Of a stretch of DNA of 10,616 nt, positions 5,586 to 10,616 are shown in pieces. The stretch's first letter is position 1, and each line of letters begins with the position of its first letter. Below the pieces are notes generated by a model. The model made no database searches. It saw nothing but the letters and a program-made list of their open reading frames with translations, and had not been told where the DNA came from. The stretch lies in contig CAYZWF010000054.1 of the NCBI GenBank assembly GCA_964482135.1, positions 1-10,616 on the forward strand, read 5' to 3'. The position numbers and the translations under genes are program-made. The DNA comes from UBA11136 sp964482135. GTDB lineage: Bacteria; Pseudomonadota; Alphaproteobacteria; UBA11136.

Positions 5586-6062
5586 ATGCTGAAAGCGCTT
5601 CAGATCGAACCCGTGAAATGCACAGGATGTCTCCAGTGCGAGATGGCTTGTTCCTACGAAAAGGAGGGGGTCTTTAACCCCGCCAAATCACGGATCAAGG
5701 TTTTCAACTTCCACGAAGAAGGCCGCATGGTGCCTTATACCTGCACCCAATGCGCCGAGGCCTGGTGCCTGCACGCCTGCCCCGTGGACGCCATTCGTCT
5801 CGATGCCGAGACCGGCGCCAAGATCGTCCTCGATATTCTCTGTGTCGGCTGCAAGGTCTGCACCATCGCCTGCCCCTTCGGCACCATAAACTACAACGCG
5901 TCGGCCGGCGTCGTCGTCAAATGTGACCTCTGCGGCGGCGATCCCGAATGCGCCAAGGCCTGCCCCACCGACGCCATCACCTACGTGGATGCCGATTGGA
6001 CGGGCCTGGGGCGCATGCGCGATTGGGCAGATAAGACCGCAACCGAACAACCTCAGGCCTAG
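5586..6062 (+). CDS. aorA: AorA-like polyferredoxin subunit of aldehyde oxidoreductase (four [4Fe-4S] clusters)
   Basis: This 158-residue iron-sulfur protein has sixteen cysteines in four cluster-binding groups: Cys12/15/18/22, Cys53/56/61/65, Cys86/89/92/96 and Cys113/116/122/126. The pattern is that of the HycB/DmsB-type electron-transfer subunits and of AorA from Aromatoleum. It should carry electrons between the tungsten subunit and the FAD subunit encoded just downstream, in the cytoplasm; there is no signal peptide. The ATG at 5586 is chosen because GGAGGA ends five bases before it and the protein then begins directly with the ferredoxin fold; the open frame further upstream overlaps the promoter. 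It is the first gene of the operon, and aorB starts 13 bases after its stop. Confidence 0.93.
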   Translation: MLKALQIEPVKCTGCLQCEMACSYEKEGVFNPAKSRIKVFNFHEEGRMVPYTCTQCAEAWCLHACPVDAIRLDAETGAKIVLDILCVGCKVCTIACPFGTINYNASAGVVVKCDLCGGDPECAKACPTDAITYVDADWTGLGRMRDWADKTATEQPQA

Positions 6063-6075
6063 GGAGGGCAGGAAC

Positions 6076-7923
6076 ATGGGATGGCATGGAAAAATTCTTC
6101 GCGTCGACCTTTCCAAGGGCACGTGCAAGACCGAAGACCTCAACAAGGAATGGGCGCAGAGTTACCTCGGCCAGCGCGGGCTGGCGACCAAATATCTGTG
6201 CGAGGAGATCGACCCCAAGGTCGACCCGCTGTCGCCGAAGAACAAGCTGATCTTCGCCACCGGGCCGCTCACCGGCACCATGGCGTCCACCGGCGGGCGT
6301 TATTCGGTGATCACCAAGGGACCGCTGACGGGCTGTATCGCCTGTTCCAATTCCGGCGGCTATTGGGGCGCGGAACTGAAATTCGCGGGCTGGGACATGG
6401 TCATCTTCGAGGGTAAGTCGAAGAAACCGGTCTATCTCTACATCAACGACGACGAGGTGATGCTGTTGCCCGCCAGCGATTTGTGGGGGAAATCCGTGTG
6501 GGAGACCGAACCCGCCATCAAGGCAAAGCACCAGGACCCACAGATCAGGGTCACCTCCATCGGCCGCGCCGGCGAGAACGGCGTGCTCTACGCCGGCATC
6601 GTCAACGACCTGCACCGCGCCGCCGGACGTTCCGGCGTCGGCGCCGTCATGGGATCGAAAAATCTCAAGGCCATCGCCGTGCGCGGCACCAAGGGCGACA
6701 AGCCCCACGATCCCAAGGCCTTCATGAAAGCCACCGAGGCCGGCAAGAAGGTACTGGCCGAAAACGCCGTCACCGGACAGGGGCTACCCACGTACGGCAC
6801 CCAGGTGCTGATGAACGTGATCAATGAAATCGGCGCCATGCCCACCCGTAACTGGCGTGAGGTACAGTTCGAGGGCGCCGCCCATATTTCCGGCGAGGCC
6901 ATGCACGAAGCCAGAAAAAGCGACGGCAAGGCCAATCTCGTCACCAACCAGGCCTGTTTCGGCTGCACCATCGCCTGCGGCCGCATCTCCAAGATCGACG
7001 AGGAACACTACACGGTAAAGACCAAGCCCGAATACTGGCACGCTTCGGGCGGAGTGGAATACGAAGCCGCCTGGGCGCTCGGCTCCGACACCGGCATCGA
7101 CGACCTGGAAGCTCTTACTTATGCCAATTTCCTCTGTAACGAGGACGGCTTCGATCCCATCTCCTTCGGCGCCACCGTGGCCGCCGCCATGGAGCTCTAC
7201 GAAATGGGCGCCATCACGAAAAAAGATACCGGCGGCCTCGAACTCAACTTCGGCTCCACCGAGGCGCTCGTCACCCTGACCGAACTGACCGCCAAGGGCG
7301 AAGGCTTCGGCAAGGAAATCGGCTTGGGCTCGAAACGCCTGTGCGAGAAATACGGCCATCCCGACCTCTCCATGACGGTGAAGGGCCAGGAATTCCCCGC
7401 TTATGACGCCCGCGGCATCCAGGGCATGGGGCTCACCTACGCCACCAGCAACCGCGGCGCCTGCCACCTGCGCAGCTATACCGTGGCCTCGGAAGTCATG
7501 GGTATTCCGGAAAAGACCGATCCTCTGGTGACCGAGGGTAAGGCGGGACTGGTCAAGGCCTTCCAGGACGCCACCGCGGTGGTGGACAGCTCCGGCCTGT
7601 GCGTGTTCGTCACCTTCGCCTGGTCCATGGAGGACATCGGCCCCCAGATTCAGGCCGCCTGCGAGGGTGACTGGTCCATCGACAACCTGTTGCTGATGGG
7701 TGAACGCATCTGGAATCTGGAACGCAATTTCAACCTTGCCGCCGGCATGACCGCCAAGGACGACACCCTGCCCAAGCGCCTTTTGAAGGAGGCCGCCAAG
7801 ACCGGGCCGGCCAAGGGCAGAGTCAACGATCTCGGCAAGATGCTGCCCGAATATTACGAATTGCGGGGCTGGACGAAAGAGGGCGTTCCCACCAACAAAA
7901 CCCTGGACCGGCTGGTTCTCTAG
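6076..7923 (+). CDS. aorB: Aldehyde:ferredoxin oxidoreductase, tungstopterin catalytic subunit
   Basis: The 615-residue protein has the usual length of archaeal and bacterial AOR. It oxidises aldehydes to carboxylic acids at a tungsten bis-pterin centre. The N-terminal cofactor-binding domain (about 1-210) contains GRYSVITKGPLTG with Arg75, SNSGGYWGAELKFAG with Asn92, GRAGENGVLYAGIVND (from 163) and MGSKNLKAI (from 192). The [4Fe-4S] ligands are Cys294, Cys297 and Cys301 (CFGCTIAC), with a fourth Cys463 in YATSNRGACHLR. GVEYE (326-330) matches the region of the conserved active-site glutamate. All key motifs are intact. The start at 6076 (MGWHGKILRVDL) follows a GGGAGG and matches family N-termini; the longer open frame lies inside aorA. 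The substrate range cannot be read from sequence. Confidence 0.97.
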   Translation: MGWHGKILRVDLSKGTCKTEDLNKEWAQSYLGQRGLATKYLCEEIDPKVDPLSPKNKLIFATGPLTGTMASTGGRYSVITKGPLTGCIACSNSGGYWGAELKFAGWDMVIFEGKSKKPVYLYINDDEVMLLPASDLWGKSVWETEPAIKAKHQDPQIRVTSIGRAGENGVLYAGIVNDLHRAAGRSGVGAVMGSKNLKAIAVRGTKGDKPHDPKAFMKATEAGKKVLAENAVTGQGLPTYGTQVLMNVINEIGAMPTRNWREVQFEGAAHISGEAMHEARKSDGKANLVTNQACFGCTIACGRISKIDEEHYTVKTKPEYWHASGGVEYEAAWALGSDTGIDDLEALTYANFLCNEDGFDPISFGATVAAAMELYEMGAITKKDTGGLELNFGSTEALVTLTELTAKGEGFGKEIGLGSKRLCEKYGHPDLSMTVKGQEFPAYDARGIQGMGLTYATSNRGACHLRSYTVASEVMGIPEKTDPLVTEGKAGLVKAFQDATAVVDSSGLCVFVTFAWSMEDIGPQIQAACEGDWSIDNLLLMGERIWNLERNFNLAAGMTAKDDTLPKRLLKEAAKTGPAKGRVNDLGKMLPEYYELRGWTKEGVPTNKTLDRLVL

Positions 7924-7956
7924 GTCTCACCGCTTAAACTCCGTCGGAGGCGGGCT

Positions 7957-9198
7957 ATGAAACACGTGATCCTCGGGGCTGGGCCGGGCGGAGTTATCGC
8001 CGCCGAGACGCTGAGCAAAAACGGACATGGCGGCGCCATCACCCTTGTGGGGGGCGAGCCCGAACCGCCTTATTCGCGCATGGCCATCCCTTACCTGCTC
8101 TCGGATATCATCGACGAATCCGGAACCTATCTGAGAAAAGGCCCGGATCATTACAAAAAGCTCGGCATCGACTATCTACAGGCACGCGCCAGTGGGATCG
8201 ACACCAAGAAAAACCGCGTCGCCCTCGACAGCGGCAAGGAGCTCCCCTACGACCGCCTGCTCATCGCCACCGGTTCCACCGCCACCACGCCGCCCATAGA
8301 GGGGCTGAAGGGGGATGGCGTCCACCATTGCTGGACGCTGGAGGATACCCGCCACATCCTGGAATCCATCAAGCCCGGAGCGGAAGTGCTGTTGATGGGC
8401 GCGGGCTTCGTCGCCTGTATCATCCTCAACGGGCTGGTCAAGCGCGGCGCCAAGGTTACCGTTATCGTCCGCAGTGCACGCATGGTGCGGAGCATGATGA
8501 CGGAGACCGCCGGCGGCATGATCAGGCGCTGGTGCGGCGAAAAAGGCATCCGGGTGCTGACCGAGACCAACGCCACCAAGGTCTCCCATAAGGGCGGCCT
8601 CAAGGTGGATCTCGACAACGGCGAGACCATGAACCCGGCACTGGTCATCGTCGCCGTCGGGGTCAAGGCGAACATGGATTTTGTCGACGGCAGCGGCATC
8701 GAAACCGATTACGGCATCCTTGTGGACCCGCAAATGCAGACCAATGTAGAGGGGATTTTCGCCGCCGGCGACGTCGCCCAGGGCCTGGATTTCTCCAGCG
8801 GCGGACGTTCGGTTCACGCCATCCAGCCCACGGCGACCGAACATGCCCGCATCGCCGCCCTCAACATGGCCGGGATTCCCGCCACCTATAAGGGCAGTCT
8901 GCTGATGAACGTGCTCGACACCGCCGGCCTGATCGCAACCTCCTTCGGCCAGTGGCAGGGCGTGGAAGGCGGCGATCACGCAGAGGCCGTGGACGAGGAC
9001 AGTTACAAATACATGCGGCTGGAGTTCGAGGATGACTGTCTGGTCGGCGCCTGCAGCGTCGGCATAACCCAGCATGTGGGAGCCGTACGCGGCCTGATCC
9101 AGAGCCGCACCAAGCTCGGCCATTGGAAAGAAAGGCTGGCTCAGGATCCGACCCGGTTCATGGAGGCTTATCTCGGCGCCACCCAGGGCCCGGCTTAG
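7957..9198 (+). CDS. aorC: AorC-like FAD/pyridine-nucleotide oxidoreductase subunit
   Basis: This 413-residue flavoprotein follows the two-Rossmann plan of the pyridine nucleotide-disulfide reductase family. The FAD motif GAGPGG is at 7-12, the second dinucleotide motif GAGFVAC at 148-154, and the FAD-contacting GIFAAGDV with Asp272 at 266-273. In the characterised multi-subunit AOR the FAD subunit passes electrons to NAD+. Here the second motif is G-x-G-x-x-A rather than G-x-G-x-x-G. The end of its second strand reads VTVIVRSARMV, with Val171-Arg172 where relatives usually have an acidic residue, so NADP+ use is possible. The ATG at 7957 has GGAGG six bases upstream, 33 bases after aorB. The stop codon lies in the loop of a 6-bp hairpin (9189-9204). 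Confidence 0.93.
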   Translation: MKHVILGAGPGGVIAAETLSKNGHGGAITLVGGEPEPPYSRMAIPYLLSDIIDESGTYLRKGPDHYKKLGIDYLQARASGIDTKKNRVALDSGKELPYDRLLIATGSTATTPPIEGLKGDGVHHCWTLEDTRHILESIKPGAEVLLMGAGFVACIILNGLVKRGAKVTVIVRSARMVRSMMTETAGGMIRRWCGEKGIRVLTETNATKVSHKGGLKVDLDNGETMNPALVIVAVGVKANMDFVDGSGIETDYGILVDPQMQTNVEGIFAAGDVAQGLDFSSGGRSVHAIQPTATEHARIAALNMAGIPATYKGSLLMNVLDTAGLIATSFGQWQGVEGGDHAEAVDEDSYKYMRLEFEDDCLVGACSVGITQHVGAVRGLIQSRTKLGHWKERLAQDPTRFMEAYLGATQGPA

Positions 9199-9204
9199 GC
9201 CGGG
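9189..9204 (+). other. Hairpin spanning the aorC stop codon
   Basis: The perfect stem cccggc/gccggg (9189-9194 with 9199-9204) has the tetraloop ttag, which contains most of the aorC stop region. No T-run follows, so it is not a terminator. It could protect or pause the message between the enzyme subunits and the downstream small genes. Confidence 0.4.
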
Positions 9205-9258
9205 TACGCGCCGGCTCGGCAACAGCGCCGCCTGTCCACGATTCCCCGCCATAATTCC

Positions 9259-9510
9259 ATGAAGATCACCCTCAAGCTGTTCGCCCTTCTCGGCCGCTAT
9301 CTCCCCGAAGGCACATCGGGAAACGAGGCGGTTCTCGACCTGTCGCAGGGAACCACGGTGGGAAGGGCCATGGACAGTGTGGGCCTGCCCCACGAACTGG
9401 CCCATCTGGTGCTCGTCAACGGGGTCTATCTGGCCCCCAGCGAACGCCCGGGGAGGGTTCTCGACGACGGCGACGCACTGGCCATATGGCCGCCGGTGGC
9501 CGGTGGCTGA
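9259..9510 (+). CDS. aorD: MoaD/ThiS-like sulfur-carrier protein of the aor operon
   Basis: The 83-residue product is a beta-grasp, ubiquitin-like protein. It starts MKITLKLFALLGRYLP, has the central LVLVNGVYLAPSE strand region and DGDALAIWPPVAGG at the end. The terminal Gly-Gly is the part that MoaD and ThiS proteins have adenylated and thiocarboxylated to deliver sulfur. Its place behind aorABC suggests a dedicated role in the dithiolene pterin cofactor of AorB. Aromatoleum aor operons also carry a MoaD-like gene, as I recall. No activating MoeB-like or MoaE-like gene is in the window, so a housekeeping partner would be needed. The ATG has no recognisable Shine-Dalgarno; translation may depend on coupling or on low leader structure. 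Confidence 0.88.
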   Translation: MKITLKLFALLGRYLPEGTSGNEAVLDLSQGTTVGRAMDSVGLPHELAHLVLVNGVYLAPSERPGRVLDDGDALAIWPPVAGG

Positions 9511-9525
9511 TCAGCGGCCCGGCCC

Positions 9526-9843
9526 ATGAACGACTCACCATTTACATTAGTGCGCGAGATGAGCGTCACGGCGCATGATTTCCTGCGCCTGGTTCCCGCC
9601 GCCGCCCGTGCCGCCACAAAAGACAACGGCGAGACACCCGTGGTCACCACCGAATCCGGCGCCCTCATCGGCGAAGGGGATAAACGGGTGGAAATTACCC
9701 TTACGGAGATGGCGGAAAAACGGCTTGGCGCCTTTCGCCTGCCCCGGATCGAGACGCGCTTTATCTTTCACGGCTACACGGAAGAGGAACGGACGGTTTT
9801 TCTCGAACGCTTCGACCAGGTGACCCAGCGCGGCGGCGGCTAG
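9526..9843 (+). CDS. Unidentified small protein, last gene of the aor operon
   Basis: I do not recognise a family for this 105-residue product. It has no signal peptide, no membrane segment and no cysteine. The N-terminal half (VTAHDFLRLVPAAARAA) looks helical. The middle is mixed strand (TPVVTTESGALIGEGDKRVEITL), and the end (YTEEERTVFLERFDQVTQ) is a charged helix closing in three glycines. It starts 15 bases after aorD on the same strand with similar codon use, so it is very likely co-transcribed. A second start at Met12 (9559) is possible, and neither start has a strong ribosome site. The position suggests a maturation or accessory role for the tungsten enzyme; whether it equals the fifth gene (aorE) of other aor operons I cannot say. 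Confidence 0.8.
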   Translation: MNDSPFTLVREMSVTAHDFLRLVPAAARAATKDNGETPVVTTESGALIGEGDKRVEITLTEMAEKRLGAFRLPRIETRFIFHGYTEEERTVFLERFDQVTQRGGG

Positions 9844-9863
9844 AGCCCCAGGATTCTAGGGCC

Positions 9864-10616
9864 CTAGGGAAAAATATCCCCTAAAAATTCAATCACCACC
9901 CGCGGCGCGGCAAAGTCGTAAAGATTATTATGACCGGCGCCTTCGATGACGCGCATTTCGCCGGGCTCGGGGGACAGAGCGGCGGCCTCGGCAAGCCTGC
10001 GGGCATTGGAAAGGGGCACGATGCGGTCCCTTTCGCCGTGAATGATCAACAGCGGCGCGGCGATGGCGGCGATCTTGGAGAGTGAATCATAGTGGTCGCG
10101 CATGAGCCAGCGCATTGGAATCCAGGGATAGTGAAAAACCGCCATGTCCTCCAACGAGGTGAAGGGCGATTCCAGCACCACCGCGCCCACAGGGCTTCCC
10201 CCATGCGCCTGTGCCCGGGCCAGTTCCACGGCCACCCCTGAACCGATTGATTCGCCGTAGAGAACCCAGCGGTTCGGGGGAATCCCCTCTGCTCCGAGGA
10301 AGGCCAGCGCCGCGCGGCCATCGGCATAGAGCCCCTCCTCCGAGGGGGAGCCCCCATTGCCGCTATAGCCGCGCCAGCTCAACAACAGAACTCCGTATCC
10401 GGCATCGAGATAAGGCCGGATCTTGGAACCGCGATAGCCGATATGCCCGGCATTGCCGTGAAAATAGACCACCACCGGCGCGTCTGGTTCTTGCGGCGCG
10501 CGGTACCAGGCCAGAAGCTCAAGACCGTCGGCGCTTTCCAGGGCCTGCACGGTCATCTCGGGCACCCCATGGTCCGCCGGTTGGGGCCGGTGGGAGGAAG
10601 GGAAATAAATGAGACT
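9864..10616 (-). CDS. Alpha/beta hydrolase (ABHD13/Bem46-like serine hydrolase), 5' partial
   Basis: The gene reads out of the right edge of the window. Counting from an in-frame GTG at 10565, features are FHGNAG (35-40, oxyanion region), the nucleophile elbow GESIG with Ser106 (104-108), Asp180 in HGERDRIVP and His212 in GAGHNNL, giving a complete catalytic triad. The frame stays open upstream to the edge and encodes LIYFPSSHRPQPADHGVPEM. This looks like the segment that follows the N-terminal membrane anchor in this family, so the true start lies outside and the GTG is internal. Relatives are ABHD13/Bem46-like esterases or peptidases of mostly unknown substrate. The gene converges with the aor operon; 20 bases separate the stops. 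Confidence 0.9.
   Translation of the reverse strand, partial: SLIYFPSSHRPQPADHGVPEMTVQALESADGLELLAWYRAPQEPDAPVVVYFHGNAGHIGYRGSKIRPYLDAGYGVLLLSWRGYSGNGGSPSEEGLYADGRAALAFLGAEGIPPNRWVLYGESIGSGVAVELARAQAHGGSPVGAVVLESPFTSLEDMAVFHYPWIPMRWLMRDHYDSLSKIAAIAAPLLIIHGERDRIVPLSNARRLAEAAALSPEPGEMRVIEGAGHNNLYDFAAPRVVIEFLGDIFP

Noticed and set aside
8176..9405. 409-codon open frame on the minus strand opposite aorC
   Set aside because: It is a shadow frame of GC-rich coding DNA: composition dominated by His, Gly and Ala, no recognisable motif, and it lies opposite a well-supported flavoprotein.
9856..9867. Perfect 12-bp palindrome ctagggccctag between the aor operon and the hydrolase gene
   Set aside because: It has no loop, so it would make a poor hairpin, and no T-run follows. 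With only 20 bases between the stops it may be chance; I could not support a terminator or binding site.

Overview
The window looks like a piece of an alphaproteobacterial chromosome, probably a Rhodospirillales-type organism. The main evidence is a gene for the NDUFS4-like accessory subunit of respiratory complex I, which is found in Alphaproteobacteria and mitochondria. The high GC content and the general gene repertoire agree with this. I see no insertion sequence, phage gene, CRISPR array or rRNA. No gene-free stretch exceeds 300 bases. The first and last genes both run off the window.

Layout. (1) Positions 1-941 (+) hold the 3' part of a response regulator with an HD-GYP cyclic-di-GMP phosphodiesterase domain. 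(2) Positions 998-2311 (-) hold, in transcription order, a secreted DUF192 protein of unusually low GC, tRNA-Pro(TGG), the NDUFS4-like complex I subunit and tRNA-Arg(TCT). Between the DUF192 gene and tRNA-Pro lie a nested inverted repeat (1613-1662) and, on the + strand, a small signal-peptide-like ORF with a perfect Shine-Dalgarno that runs into the 3' end of the DUF192 gene. (3) Positions 2495-3313 (+) hold a two-domain universal stress protein, convergent with a 480-residue NhaD/CitMHS-type sodium:proton antiporter (3335-4777, -). The antiporter has a roughly 110-nt leader packed with hairpins and imperfect repeats and no clear ribosome binding site. (4) A chagasin-family (I42) secreted cysteine protease inhibitor lies upstream of it on the same strand (4977-5414).

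(5) Positions 5586-9843 (+) hold the centrepiece, a tungsten-dependent aldehyde:ferredoxin oxidoreductase operon of the multi-subunit Aromatoleum-type (AorABC). Its genes are a 16-cysteine polyferredoxin (aorA), the tungstopterin catalytic subunit (aorB), an FAD/pyridine-nucleotide oxidoreductase (aorC), a MoaD/ThiS-like sulfur carrier with a C-terminal Gly-Gly (aorD) and a small protein I cannot identify. A near-consensus sigma-70 promoter (TTGATA, 17 bp, TATCAT) sits upstream of aorA. By analogy with the characterised enzyme, aldehyde electrons from AorB pass through AorA clusters to the FAD of AorC and on to NAD(P)+. The MoaD-like protein probably serves pterin cofactor assembly. (6) Positions 9864-10616 (-) hold an alpha/beta hydrolase whose N-terminal end lies beyond the window.

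The points most worth following up are the structured antiporter leader (candidate cation-sensing RNA), the unassigned fifth gene of the aor operon, the unusual nucleotide-binding loop of AorC, and the small-ORF and nested-repeat region beside the low-GC DUF192 gene.
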